From NCBI RefSeq assembly GCF_033473495.1, contig NC_088936.1, positions 4,278,001 through 4,342,000 of the forward strand: a DNA stretch of 64,000 nucleotides, read 5' to 3'. Source of the stretch: Cercospora beticola (lineage: Eukaryota; Ascomycota; Dothideomycetes; Mycosphaerellales; Mycosphaerellaceae). Shown piece by piece: positions 46,338-56,728 of the stretch (the first letter of the stretch is position 1; the number at the start of each line of letters is the position of its first letter). Below the pieces are notes generated by a model, which was given only the letters and a program-made list of their open reading frames with translations, was not told the origin of the DNA and ran no database searches. Made by a program: the position numbers and the translations under genes.

Positions 46338-47363
46338 CTACGCCACCACGACTGGCCACCCATTACTAAAGTCCAGTTTGCTCCAGCCAAAGAAGAAATT
46401 ATCGTAGTCGTACGACACACTCGGTCGCACATAGTGGTAGTACATTACCACGCTTCCGACTCTTGCGTCCCACATCACTCCCTGACCACCTGGAGCATAG
46501 ACATCACCATGACTTCCCAACACCAAGGTACCACCACTTTGAGTCAAGCAATCTCTGCCGTCTTGGTCTACAAAGCCTCCGGATTGGTCTCTTGATCGAC
46601 AGACCAAGATATGGTACTCCTCTCCCGCAGGTGGAAGGCTACCAGCCGCATCGCAACAATTACCAGCGGAGAAGAAAAGATAATGCCAGCCTTGCCAAAA
46701 GAACATGTATGCTCCCTCTTGAGCTCCAGTTGCGAGGCCTTGCGGGCGGGTAGTCGTATTTCTGGCAAGATGCTGAAGAGGTCCCGCGGCTTCGACTCGC
46801 AATGGAGGATTCTGAATCGGTAGTTGGAAAATATTCTCCCAAAAGGAACCAAAATTGAGCACGAGTCGATTGGAGTCATAAGCATAGAGGTTTGCGTCGA
46901 TACGATTGTAGCTTGCAGATGCAGGAATTCCAATACTTCCTCGATCAGTCCAGTCGCCTGCGTCCAATGTTTGAGATGTAGCGACGCCAATATCAGAATT
47001 CATACTTCCGATTTCGGATACGGAGTAGTAGAGATAGTATGTTCCTCCGAAGTTGAAAACATCTGGTGCCCAGAGGTCTCGGTTTCCAGGTAGGTCGATT
47101 GAGGATCCGCCAGGTAAGGCTGCACCTTGAAATTCCCAGGGACCGGATATGCTTGGAGCTGTTGCGATGTTGATGCCATCGTTGGTGGCGAAGCGGTAGT
47201 AGGTTGATGTGTCTTCGCGGTAGATTACTGCTGGATCGTGGAGTCTTCCTTCACATTGTCCTGTGCATTCGCCCACGGGAGGATAGTCGCGCTTCAAGAG
47301 AGGTGTGGCTGTAGCGTAGCCTAGGAACAGCCCGGTTGCTGCTATTGATTTCAACACGACCAT
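46338..47363 (-). CDS. secreted glycoside hydrolase family 43 (arabinanase/arabinofuranosidase type)
   Basis: Single exon of 341 residues. Signal peptide MVVLKSIAATGLFLGYATATP, then a Kex2-like LLKR site. GH43 five-bladed beta-propeller signs: RLHDPAVIY (catalytic base Asp), NRDLWAPDVFNFGGTYYLYYS (pKa-modulating Asp) and TGAQEGAYMFFWQGWHYLFFS (general acid Glu). The GNCCDAAG and YHILVCRSRD elements resemble the endo-1,5-alpha-L-arabinanase subgroup. Such enzymes cut arabinan side chains of pectin in plant walls. Exact substrate is not readable. Length is normal for the family. Confidence 0.9.
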   Translation of the reverse strand: MVVLKSIAATGLFLGYATATPLLKRDYPPVGECTGQCEGRLHDPAVIYREDTSTYYRFATNDGINIATAPSISGPWEFQGAALPGGSSIDLPGNRDLWAPDVFNFGGTYYLYYSVSEIGSMNSDIGVATSQTLDAGDWTDRGSIGIPASASYNRIDANLYAYDSNRLVLNFGSFWENIFQLPIQNPPLRVEAAGPLQHLARNTTTRPQGLATGAQEGAYMFFWQGWHYLFFSAGNCCDAAGSLPPAGEEYHILVCRSRDQSGGFVDQDGRDCLTQSGGTLVLGSHGDVYAPGGQGVMWDARVGSVVMYYHYVRPSVSYDYDNFFFGWSKLDFSNGWPVVVA

Positions 47364-48372
47364 GATTTTCTGTCGACCACCCTGGAGTATGAAATGAGAG
47401 CAACGAGCTCAGACTTGTGAAATAATGCCACCCTTCGAAAAATTAAAGGGCACAACGGTGCGGATAGAATAGAGTTGGGAGGCAAATTATGTTGTGAAGC
47501 GAATACTTGGATGTTGCGTTTCGGTGTTCGAGTCAATAGAGTCAAATGCGAACGCTATACAATGTGCTTTCGAACACAACTTAAATATTTCAGCCCAGAC
47601 TGCATGCTAAGAACTTACCATTACACATGCGGTGAAGAGAACAGCCAACAACCCACCGGTGACGATCTCTGGAGTAAGCGACGTCAAAATTCTTTCCGCT
47701 CCGCTATAACTTGGTCATGCTGTGAATGACAGCCTGTAGAATCATGTTTATGCACCAGATGACCTTGTCAGAAAATGTGGAGGAGAGACGCTTTAGGCGC
47801 CGGGTTTTGGTACATTGTTTTCTTGAGACAGTAGGTCAGCTGAGGCTGGGGTTGTCGTTTAAGGCGGCTTCGTTCTGTCTTCGTTGTCCACGTGGTGCAA
47901 ATCGGAAGTGTTGCTGCAGAGTGATGTTCTCTCGGCATGCACGGTTGATGAGCAGGCATGATGCCGGAGGGAGATCTTGTGGTCGCTCCACGTCATACGC
48001 TGTTTGTTTGAAACGGTAACTGCAAGTCGTTGTGGCCAATGAGAGATGGATGTGAGGATGTGAAGTGTAAAAGGCGGAGAGGATGCAGGATGTAGAGGGA
48101 AGTGGAGACCGGATCCCGAACGAGCTTTTCCGGGATGTGAGGTGCGGTCGGGTGTGGGGAGGAGCCGGCCGTGGTCGCTTCCATTCATGTTGCACACGGG
48201 TATACAGGTCTACACTACCTCCTACATATGTATTTCGCTGACACAGCCCTCTGGTCTTGGGGCTGACTTCAACATCCCGCTGTAGGAAGATCGCCAGCGG
48301 TCACCCGAGACGATCTCTCTTTGCAGCCACTTCTGCATGTCCACGCCACAAACCACATGAAGACACCATTCC
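47364..48372. other. intergenic 1 kb
   Basis: GH43 promoter at the left. Frames of 97-119 codons around 47726-48197 overlap on both strands and show no domain. No gene supported. Confidence 0.45.
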
Positions 48373-49527
48373 CTACAGGCTGCGCATGTCCTTCTCCTTC
48401 CGATACATCGCATCCACAACCTGGAATACCTCTTTCGCCATGGCTTGCATCTTGTCCTTCTCCGTACACCTCACAAAGCGATCAGGATGCCAGCGTGCCC
48501 TCTCCTCTTTCATCGAAGGCAGGTCGAGCGTTTTGAAAGCCTTTTCAATGTCGTCGATGCAAATGCCGAGCTGAGATCTTGACACTGATGTCGCGCATGG
48601 AATCTTGCGGCATGGCGACTGGGGCGGCGGTGGCGCCGGAAAAGTGGTCAACGTGCTGTAGTCAGCAAAGGCGAGCTTGGTCTGTTCGTGCCAGTCTCGA
48701 TAGATCTCTGCCGGTGACTTCGGCGGAAGTGCTGGTAAGGGAGCGCGCTTTGGGTGACTTCGGACCGGGGTTGGGGGCTTGCGGTCGAATGTTTCCGGCC
48801 TGGGGCGCTCATCCTGTGGTGTCTTTGGTTGACAATGTCGGACGAGGAAGTCGTAAAATTGCTGCTGACTTGATCCAGGAGTGACATTTTTCTTCGGCTC
48901 TTCGACTGAGGATTGCCTGATCGGAGATTTTCGTGCTGATGGAGACGCCTCTTTCGCTCTGAAGTCTCGCTGCTGCTTCTCTGCTGCAGGCGACTTAATC
49001 GGCGAGGATCGTGGAGCTGGCGATGTCTCTTTCGCCCTCAGCTCTCTTTGCCTCTGCTCCGCTGCCTCCCTTCTTGCCCTCGCTTCACGCGCCAGCCTGA
49101 ATGATCTCGAGTCGCGAGTATACTCATCGAGTGCTTGCTTCGCAGCGTCTCTCTCCCGTTCTAGATCTTCGAGCTCGCTCCTGGAGGTGATGACAAGTCC
49201 TGCGGCGATTTGAGATCTGTTCTCGGCCAGTTGCTTCGCAATCTTTGCGTCCCATAGTGCACTGCCTTGCACTTGGTTCTTCAGAAGATCGAAGAGGACT
49301 CCTCGTTGCTTATTGGCCTCTTCTAGACGGGCGTTGCTGGCTTCACAAGCCGCGTTATACTGCGCTTTGGCATAGCGAGCAGAGGTCTCGGCTCGCTTTA
49401 GCTTGGTTTGCAATTCGATCAGTTGCTCGTCGGCGGCGACAGTCTGCGCCATGGCCACCTTCAACTTGATCGGAGTCTTGGCCGAGTTGCTTGATGCCGG
49501 AGGATGAACTGAGGATGTTGCTGTCAT
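48373..49527 (-). CDS. coiled-coil protein with C-terminal J-like (NFKBIL1-type) segment
   Basis: Single exon, 384 residues from the ATG at 49527; an in-frame ATG 25 codons later is possible. Residues 35-160 are coiled coil, followed by a Pro/Ser/Lys disordered part with repeated (R/D)FRAKE(A/T)SP blocks. The last 60 residues hold DIEKAFKTLDLPSMKEERARWHPDRFVRC, where RWHPD takes the place of the HPD of J domains, as in NFKBIL1-like proteins. A chaperone-linked or RNA-processing role is only inference. No signal peptide. Confidence 0.72.
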   Translation of the reverse strand: MTATSSVHPPASSNSAKTPIKLKVAMAQTVAADEQLIELQTKLKRAETSARYAKAQYNAACEASNARLEEANKQRGVLFDLLKNQVQGSALWDAKIAKQLAENRSQIAAGLVITSRSELEDLERERDAAKQALDEYTRDSRSFRLAREARARREAAEQRQRELRAKETSPAPRSSPIKSPAAEKQQRDFRAKEASPSARKSPIRQSSVEEPKKNVTPGSSQQQFYDFLVRHCQPKTPQDERPRPETFDRKPPTPVRSHPKRAPLPALPPKSPAEIYRDWHEQTKLAFADYSTLTTFPAPPPPQSPCRKIPCATSVSRSQLGICIDDIEKAFKTLDLPSMKEERARWHPDRFVRCTEKDKMQAMAKEVFQVVDAMYRKEKDMRSL

Positions 49528-50103
49528 GTTCGATTTGACAGCTGTTTCCGCCGCCTTTCCACGTCACTTGGCTTACTGGATATGCACGATTTTGCGGGGT
49601 CCGCCGTTTGCCCTTTCATTCACTTCATCCTGTCATGTGAAAGGCACGTGCAGCTACCCGTTCAGCGCGCCAGCAGGATTGCAAGTCCTTGAAATCGCTT
49701 GGGCAATTGCCAATCGAAGTGCTTACCCCAGTAAAATTCGCGCGTGCGTGCAAGGGTGTTTGGGCCGTCAGTCGTTTAGGCGAGCTTCGTGCAAGGGTGC
49801 CCGCGAGTCATGGCAAGATGGAAGAAAAGCGAGATGGTATGCGCAACAGGGCGACTCATCGACTACGACTATTTTCGGGAAGCCAATGATACACACACAG
49901 GAACCTGAGATCCAGCTCTTGGACCGATTTCGCATGAGCCTGCAAAGACGCCCTTCGCCCTAACACATTCCACAATGACCCATTGCGAAATGCAGTACCC
50001 GTCCTGGAATCGTGCTTCATTACGACTCACCGTGCGAAGATACAGCATGCGATGCTCCGTGTTCTAGGACCTTCAACGGCTGCTGCGGCCTTCCAAGAAT
50101 TCC
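49528..50103. other. intergenic
   Basis: A 145-codon plus frame at 49526-49963 overlaps the start of the leftward gene and has no domain. A CACGTG box sits at 49645-49650. Confidence 0.4.
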
Positions 50104-50796
50104 TCATAGCACCTCTTCGAACAGGTCTGCGACACCGTCGAGCTCTCGCTGTTCGTCGCCAAACCGTACCTCGTGCTTGCACCCGTCGCGTGTGTACGTG
50201 GTATCCATCCGACCTCCAAGCTCCCGCACTACAGCACTCCTCTTGAGCTTCTTGAGACACTTTGGACTGTACTTGTCGTGGTCTGGGTTGGCGTCCCAGA
50301 AGAAGAAATGCTTCAGCATCTCGCGATTCTGTTTCCCAATCACCTTCAACCACGAAGCGACGATGTCCATGTCACACTCGTAGCAATAGCCCGCTCGAAA
50401 GGTGTTGCACTTGAAGAACATGGGCAGGGCGTCACAGCGAATGCTTCGACAGACGCGTGTTAAAGCTGGCTGCCATGGAGGCTCGCGGTCGCCTTCTTCC
50501 CATGCTTCGCGCTCGGCGTAGTATGCCTCGGTCCATCCGCCGAATGAGCTGTCGCAGGGACAATTGACGAAGAGCGGTTCCGAATCGATGACGGCGTATT
50601 CCCAGATAATCAAGAGCAGCTCATCTGGAAGCCTGTCGAGGAGGCATGTCGCGGTGGGAGTGGAGGACGCGTCGGATTGTGCGGGTGCTGCCGTGAGCTC
50701 GTGCCGAGGTTGTTCTGGAGGTGTCGATGTTGCTGGCGGGACCAGGACTTTGGCGGCAATCTGGACGACATCAAGCGCGCTGTCTCGGCGTTCCAT
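50104..50796 (-). CDS. 2EXR/F-box-like domain protein
   Basis: Single exon, 230 residues with the ATG at 50796 (the frame is open to 50985). The segment LLDRLPDELLLIIWEYAV (about residues 55-72) is the opening helix pair of the fungal 2EXR/F-box-like class. Next come PPWQPALTRVCRSIRCDALPMFF and FRAGYCYECDMDIVASWL, also typical. F-box-like proteins can bridge Skp1 to substrates; whether this one does is unknown. No membrane segment. Confidence 0.72.
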   Translation of the reverse strand: MERRDSALDVVQIAAKVLVPPATSTPPEQPRHELTAAPAQSDASSTPTATCLLDRLPDELLLIIWEYAVIDSEPLFVNCPCDSSFGGWTEAYYAEREAWEEGDREPPWQPALTRVCRSIRCDALPMFFKCNTFRAGYCYECDMDIVASWLKVIGKQNREMLKHFFFWDANPDHDKYSPKCLKKLKRSAVVRELGGRMDTTYTRDGCKHEVRFGDEQRELDGVADLFEEVL

Positions 50797-51306
50797 TGTG
50801 CTGTATGGAAGACTGAATGGAGATGCGCCAGCTTCCGGGCAAGTAGCACTCCAGCCTATATGCGATCCCGTCCAGGCACACGGCGGAGGCGGGTTGGTGG
50901 CGGCGTCAGCTGAGAGGCAGGCATCAGTCACTGCTCTTGGCCGATACCTCCGTAGGATCAAGCTCAAAGCTCCACTCCCATGCAACGACTCTCACAGAAG
51001 AGGCCGCCCCGTTCGGTGTTGGCGGGGAGATGCCATGACTGCATGCGCCCGTGACGAGCTGCTTCCATGGGCGGCCAGGTGGCACGACATGTCTCCTGCA
51101 TCGATGTGACTCGAATCTGGGCACGCCATGTGTTTGCACTGCATGCATATGCAACAACGTCGACGCACGCGAGAATGGGTCTCGTATAACTCATATCGGC
51201 GGGAAGCTACGACATGCTACGACTCCCCGCTTCCACCTCACGACACTCTTTGCAGGACGTGGTCTACTTCCTTGGGGACCTTCGCAATGCTCGAAGACAG
51301 CGCGGC
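50797..51306. other. intergenic
   Basis: Tail-to-head spacing between two leftward genes. Frames in the region have no domain. Confidence 0.45.
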
Positions 51307-51807
51307 TCAATCGATCTGGCCCGTCTTGAGCAGTACAGCCTTTTCCGCATCCGTCTTCTTCAACTCATATTCGAGCTTGGCATGACCGCTCGGCTCGGAA
51401 GCAGTGAAGACAATCTCTTTCGCATGATCCTCGACTTCGAACGGGATCTCATTTGCGATATCCGAAGGCCCCCAGCCCCAGCCCGGCGCAGTGTCTGCAT
51501 AGACGGACCCGGACTTGTCTTTGAGTGTCATTTCTTCCAGCACGCCTTCGCGGACTTTGAAGATCAACGAGTAACTGTTCAGTGTCAGTCTGCTTGTGCT
51601 TCCGACTCCGCGTAAGGCCTCAACTCACGATCCGGGATTCAAGGCACCGATGTACTGCTTGAGCGATCCAGATCGACTCGCTACTTGCGCTGGAACACTC
51701 GTTAGCAGGTGCTTGTGCCATGAGTCACTGGCCACTCTACCTGGCCAGGCCGCTACCATCGTGACCAGCACGAATGAGAACATGATATGCCTCAGTAAAG
51801 ACTGCAT
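51307..51807 (-). CDS. small secreted cysteine-free protein
   Basis: Exons 51629-51807 and 51307-51574, 148 residues; phase 2 splice joins ALNPGS-YSLIFKVREG. An N-terminal hydrophobic stretch LLRHIMFSFVLVTMVAAW looks like a signal peptide, with possible cleavage after about residue 26. The mature part has no cysteine, and holds APGWGWGPSDIANEIPFEVE and a Lys/Glu-rich end. No known domain. Unlike most fungal secreted small proteins it cannot be disulphide-stabilised. Confidence 0.72.
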
Positions 51808-51908
51808 GTTGAAGTACGAGAGTACTGCTGTTTGGAAATGAAAGAGCCTTGCGATGAAAGCTAATGGAACTAACTGTACCAACAGACATTCGGCCGGCCA
51901 CTGCAATC

Positions 51909-51919
51909 TTTATATCTTT
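51909..51919 (-). promoter_or_regulatory. TATA-like box of the small secreted protein gene
   Basis: AAAGATATAAA on the minus strand, about 100 bases before the ATG at 51807. Confidence 0.5.
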
Positions 51920-52227
51920 ACTTGAACTCGTTGTAGCACATTCGGTTCCAGACTCTCCTCTTGCTCGGCGGAGATAATCGCTTGTGAGTTTGGTTCACCC
52001 GGTTTCAGCCAAGCCATGCACCTTCTTCTGCAACGGAACCCGCATGAAGCTTGGCTGTGCTCACACCCGAGTGCCAGGCTCTTTGTTTCCAGCACACACC
52101 CTTCTTGCTCAACAGCGCTCTCATTTGCTATGACGTCGACTTCTAGTCCTTTTTGCAAATGTTCTTCCCTCCTTTTCATGGCCGGTCATGCTCGGGTTCA
52201 TGCTAGACTCCTAGATCGAAGTGCCAA
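51920..52227. other. intergenic
   Basis: About 300 bases between the secreted-protein promoter and the IDO stop codon. Nothing recognised. Confidence 0.45.
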
Positions 52228-53427
52228 CTAGTCCTCCATCGAGAGCAATTTGCTCATTCGGGTCTCATCTCTCATTCCGCGCAGAAATGGCATCAATGGC
52301 GCTCCACCGACGCCTCTGAGCTCTTTCCGGCCGCCATCGGATTCGAGAGGCGAGGATTGGCTTGACGCCTTTCTGGCCGCTTCACGAGCTGGAATTACAA
52401 TATACCGGCTTACGATCTGGATATGCTTATTCCTGAACACTTCCAGCTCTTTCAAACATGCATCGTATGCTGTTCGCAAATCACTTTCACCGGTATTGGC
52501 AATCACGAAATTTCGAATACTCGCTGATTCCTCCATGGCTGCCAGGAATCTTGCATGTGGTCCGGGCATGTAATCTCGCATTCGAGCGGCGAAGTCGCTG
52601 ACGTGGTTGATTCCGAGAGCTATATCGAAGAATTGGAAGAGACTGGATTGTCCGGCATTTGCGCCAGCTAGGCGAAGATATGTTTTTCCATTATCGAAGC
52701 TGATGCCTTGCGGTAGTTGGTCGTCGATGCTGCCTGCTAGGTATGGTCGTAGTTTGGTGAACCAGATGTTGGGGTTTACTCGGTGATTTAGCTCTGCCAG
52801 GAGTGTTGTTAGGTCTTGGATTGTTTCTGTTACGAAGTGTAGCGCCGCTGTGACTGCTTCGATATCGCCGGACACTACTGCGTTTGTCGCGAGTAGAAGT
52901 TTCTCGATTGCTGGGCCAGCTTTGGCTTCCATTGCAGCGCATATCATGAGGAACCAACGCTCGTCTGGAGTATCAGTGAAGCTACGGCAGACTTGTAGGT
53001 TATCGAGACTGAAATCTTGGCTGTTGTTGTTGGAGACGAATTTGGTGTTCCATAAGATGAGCGCTGTGTAGGTGATCACGGGCGGCATTTCGACTTGTTC
53101 GCAGACGACCAGGTAGGGTGCACTGAGCGCTTGTGGAATGACATTTTGAGGTGTTTCTCCAGTCCAGATGTAAGCTGAGATGAGGTATGAGAGTATGCTG
53201 TATGCTCGACGCCAGTCTCCTTCCGTTTTTAGACGAGCTGTGGTCAAGGTCTCGAGATGACGGATGCGCTGTCTGATCGTGCCGGACTTGGTATGATCTG
53301 GAAGTCCATCGCTGAGATTTTCCCAGGGATCGTAGTGTGGGGGAAGTCGAGAAGATGCTGACACTTGCGGCAGGAAGCCCGTGTCGCTCGAGAGACCGTA
53401 GTCCTGTAACACCGGCAATCTGTTCAT
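52228..53427 (-). CDS. indoleamine 2,3-dioxygenase (IDO)
   Basis: Single exon of 399 residues. IDO is a heme enzyme that opens the indole ring of tryptophan to N-formylkynurenine, the first step of the kynurenine route to NAD. YGLSSDTGFLP and LPPHYDPWENL are the IDO opening. LRLAGANAGQSSLFQFFDIALGI is the mid-domain. FRNKHIQIVSRYIVIPA (about 330-346) contains the proximal heme His. The C-terminus has LRGVGGAPLMPFLRGMRDET, matching fungal IDOs. Fungi often have several IDO paralogues; which one this is cannot be told. The tandem upstream gene is TMLH. Confidence 0.9.
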   Translation of the reverse strand: MNRLPVLQDYGLSSDTGFLPQVSASSRLPPHYDPWENLSDGLPDHTKSGTIRQRIRHLETLTTARLKTEGDWRRAYSILSYLISAYIWTGETPQNVIPQALSAPYLVVCEQVEMPPVITYTALILWNTKFVSNNNSQDFSLDNLQVCRSFTDTPDERWFLMICAAMEAKAGPAIEKLLLATNAVVSGDIEAVTAALHFVTETIQDLTTLLAELNHRVNPNIWFTKLRPYLAGSIDDQLPQGISFDNGKTYLRLAGANAGQSSLFQFFDIALGINHVSDFAARMRDYMPGPHARFLAAMEESASIRNFVIANTGESDLRTAYDACLKELEVFRNKHIQIVSRYIVIPAREAARKASSQSSPLESDGGRKELRGVGGAPLMPFLRGMRDETRMSKLLSMED

Positions 53428-53675
53428 GTTGTCTTACTGTAAATTTGTGTATGCTGGGGATCAGCAAGCTCATACCCGATATCGAAATGTAGTTCATAGG
53501 GCGCGACTGAGCGATAAAGTCCTTGGCTTGGATGTGGCGTTCACAAGCCTCGCGTACAATGGCAGCGCTCGGCGCTACTCTCGTATACGATGACCTTCTC
53601 GCGCATGTATTCGAATGGATGGGTATGGCACTCATCAGCTCTGTACATATTTCTGTCGTGCAAAACTGTATATAC

Positions 53676-55500
53676 TCATCCCGATACAGTCGATACCTCG
53701 AGCTGCTCTTTGCTCATATTTGTCACCCGGTATTTCGAGATGAAATCGTCACGATTGATATACCCACCACACATTCTTCGCTTTCCCGTGAATTCATTCC
53801 TGCCGTGCAGTACTCTCCAGTTGTCGAAAAGTAGCGTCTGGCCCGGTTTTAGTTGGAACCAGTGTTGATTGCTCTTATCACTCAAGAGTCGATCGAACTT
53901 CTCTGCAGCTGCATACCACTTCTCCACAATGTCGAAGTCTGCTGCGATTCCAGCTCTGTCGGCGTTGTTCCATCTGACCTGGTTCAAGAATCCTTCCTCG
54001 GAGTCATGATTTAGCACGGGCAAAGCCTGCGAAGGCTGGATAGTAATTCCTTCGTTTCCTGAGGCGTGAGCGTAGACGCCGACTTCGGAGAGAGTCAGAT
54101 ACGCTTCTCGATCTTCGACGAAGAGTTGTGTTGCTGCGTTGAAGCCGTCTGTGAGAGATGATTCGCCACCGGAGCCCTGGGTGTGGGAGAGCATATGCAA
54201 TGCTTGGATTCCGGCTGGCTCGGTGAAGTAGGTATTGTCGGTATGGGGCTCTAAAAATTCGGAAGTGTAGGCAGTGTCTTTCATTGTCAGGTCAGAAGTA
54301 AAATCGTAGAAACCGCCTGGTTGACATTAGCATTGCCTCGGTGCCCTGTAAATCGCTTGATACACCCACCATAATGTGTATTGCGAATTGGACCAATCGA
54401 GTTCAGGAGAGATTCTGTTGCTTCTGGAGTTGCAGGCATTTCTTCAACGACACAGAAACCGAATGTGCGCTGCGTTCGAATCAGTGTGAGATCTCTACAG
54501 CCTCATGAAAGTCTCACAATTTTTTGGAGGAGCTCGCTCATGCCAGTGCCGTCCTTCACATCTGTATATTGAACAGCTGGGCGTGCTGATGCAATGTCTG
54601 CCGTCCACAGCTTTATGCTATAGATGCCGTAAGCATATGCAATCGGGACCAGCTGATGTCTCCACCTACGGAACCACGCCTGTTCTGCCTCTAGTGACAT
54701 CCTTGCTCCTTCGATTCAGTAAAGCTTGAGCACTGTACGCACTCTGATGACCATCTGAGACTGAAAGAGGTCAGCCTTGAACGAATAAAGGAGTGTCAGT
54801 CCATACAAGTCACCGTGACTTGTCCGTTTTGAGAGTCTTGCAGATGGACATTGGAGATTGTCGTGTTGATATCGCCCTGGGACCTGTCAGCAGCGCTTTT
54901 GTCCTTCGATTCGAGTACATCACACCTTCAGCACGTTAATCTGCCTTTGCGCGGTATCTGTGTTGCGACATTGTGAACAAGCACAATTATCCCTGCTCAG
55001 TCAGAAATGGCGAAGGACTGTATACGGCACACCTACCTCAGCCACTGTCCTGGTCTTCAAAAATCAGTGAGTCGAAGCCATCAACAGCAAGCAAGAAGAC
55101 CTACATTCGAATCGACCTATTCTCAATCTCATCATGAATTTTGAGCTCGCCACCTTCGTAACGTAGTGATCGAGATGTGGAAAATGCGGAGTCTTCAAAC
55201 TTTGGCAGTGGATGCTTGATACTATCAGCAGCGGACGAACCGCCTGACACACCATTACTGACCCTAAGCGCATCAGAACTCAGGAAATGATCAGGCTTGG
55301 CAGTGGATTGCCATGCTCGTGGAGAGCCTCCTCGTCGATCGAATGGACCATCTTGGTCGACACGCTGAGGCTGCGAAGATGCTACAGTTGCATTAAAACG
55401 CTTGTTGCATGGGATGAAACGCTTCGTAGCAGCAAAGATGGGTTGAGCGTTGCTCGGGACCCGTTGTAGCTTGCCAGCGGCACTACCACCGAGGTGGTTC
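53676..55500 (-). CDS. trimethyllysine dioxygenase (TMLH), 5' end unresolved
   Basis: Exons read: 55105-55500, 55037-55054, 54926-54992, 54807-54876, 54670-54760, 54518-54617, 54370-54469 and 53676-54316; about 493 residues plus a missing start. All phases close. TMLH is the Fe(II)/2-oxoglutarate enzyme that starts carnitine synthesis in mitochondria. The assembled N-domain reads RYEGGELKIHDE, then IPGQWLRDNCACSQCRN (zinc-binding DUF971 type) and FSDGHQSAYSA. The catalytic domain has HYGGFYDFTSD, EPHTDNTYF (HxD iron ligands), GGESSLTDGFNAA and LLFDNWRVLHGR (last His). The 5' part is basic and Ser-rich, like a presequence. No in-frame ATG follows the likely CTCTAG acceptor at 55501, so at least one more exon lies upstream. 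Confidence 0.88.
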
Positions 55501-56356
55501 CTAGAGACGTATGAGTAAGCAGGAGAAGGGAGAAGTATGCACTAGTAGTAATAACAAACCATAGCGGGCTACGAAACATCGCATTAGCGACCGGCATGTA
55601 GGTGTGTAGGTAGGGGTAGCACAACGGACAGAGGCGGTCGAAGAGGCACGCTTAGCATGTGAAGAGGGGTGGAGCACCAGGACTTTTGGCAGATCAGATT
55701 GACTTGATTAAGATGTGGGACGATTTGTGTCTAGCAGGCAGGAGCTGTCCCTTTTTGTGCACTGCTTTCACGACGGCGGCGTCGCCACCAATGCACACTC
55801 CCCTTATCCATACGTATACGTATGCACCTACTACTTGGAAGCCGGTCCAGATCTTTGCCTGACCCGGCCTTTCCAGACCCATCTCATCTCACCGCCGGGA
55901 ATCTCTCTTCGCTCGCGATGTTCATAGATGAGTCTTGCTGAATGAATGCGACACAGGCACGTCGAGACATCGCACAAGTACATTTCGATGCCAGAAGATA
56001 GCCGAGCCTGAGCCGGGTGCGTTTGCTACAATACATGGTTCCAAGTCTATCAATACAGGTCACATTCGCCAATTCTAATCCTACATCGCATCCCATCTCG
56101 CGTATCAAAGCATGCAGTCGTCAGCGTCGTGACGACTTCGCCCCCCAAAAAACCGAAGATCGAAATCTATCCTCACTCCTCACGTCCTCTGGCTCCTGGC
56201 CAAATCTGTGGTATTAAATCCAGTATGGTCGAACTCGAATGGTCTTTCTAGTATTATGCATGTATTGCGTCCAGCGCTGAGGAAGAATATGTTGCACTTT
56301 TGACGCCTACTTTCCTGAAGCGAAGCGGATAGGTGTTTCCTGTGGTGTTGTCGCAA
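55501..56356. other. TMLH 5' region and intergenic
   Basis: Must contain the first TMLH exon(s) and promoter. A candidate start is the ATG reading MLSVPLRPPLSVVLPLPTH near 55657, but its phase does not fit the acceptor at 55501. Otherwise nothing recognised. Confidence 0.4.
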
Positions 56357-56728
56357 TTATCGCGACACGTTGCTGGAAGCGGCACTGGACTTGCTGGCTA
56401 CTGAAAGTCGCCTGGCAGCCCGGCAGAGATCAGGCTCGCAAGGCACAAGCTTGTACTTCTCGATGATCTCTTCGTCGCTCAGGTAGGTGAGCTCACGATA
56501 AAACTGCTTCGGGCAGGGATCTGGGATTCGGTATGGTCGTCCCAAGAGCTCGACTGTCGCGATAGGTCTGCTGACAGACAGTCGTCTTGTAGATTCCCGC
56601 CTCATCGATTCTGGCCTGATTGGCATTCGCACTCCGAGCAAATCGCTAATGACTTCGTGTGTAGATTCAAGTTCGTCTGGTGTAGCTTGCCAGTGACCGG
56701 TAGAGCCTGGTTGATAAAGGAGAGACAT
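56357..56728 (-). CDS. small hypothetical protein, 123 residues
   Basis: Single exon with the ATG at 56728. Composition is normal for a protein and not low-complexity: GHWQATPDELESTHEVISDL, RPYRIPDPCPKQFYREL, LSDEEIIEKYKLVPCEPDL. Basic and Ser-rich patches (RRESTRRLSVSRP, RRLSVASKSSAASS) hold RRxS sites of the PKA type. No signal peptide or known domain. Confidence 0.6.
   Translation of the reverse strand: MSLLYQPGSTGHWQATPDELESTHEVISDLLGVRMPIRPESMRRESTRRLSVSRPIATVELLGRPYRIPDPCPKQFYRELTYLSDEEIIEKYKLVPCEPDLCRAARRLSVASKSSAASSNVSR

Noticed and set aside
49526..49963. 145-codon plus frame overlapping the start of the J-like protein gene
   Set aside because: Overlaps a better gene start and has no recognisable motif.
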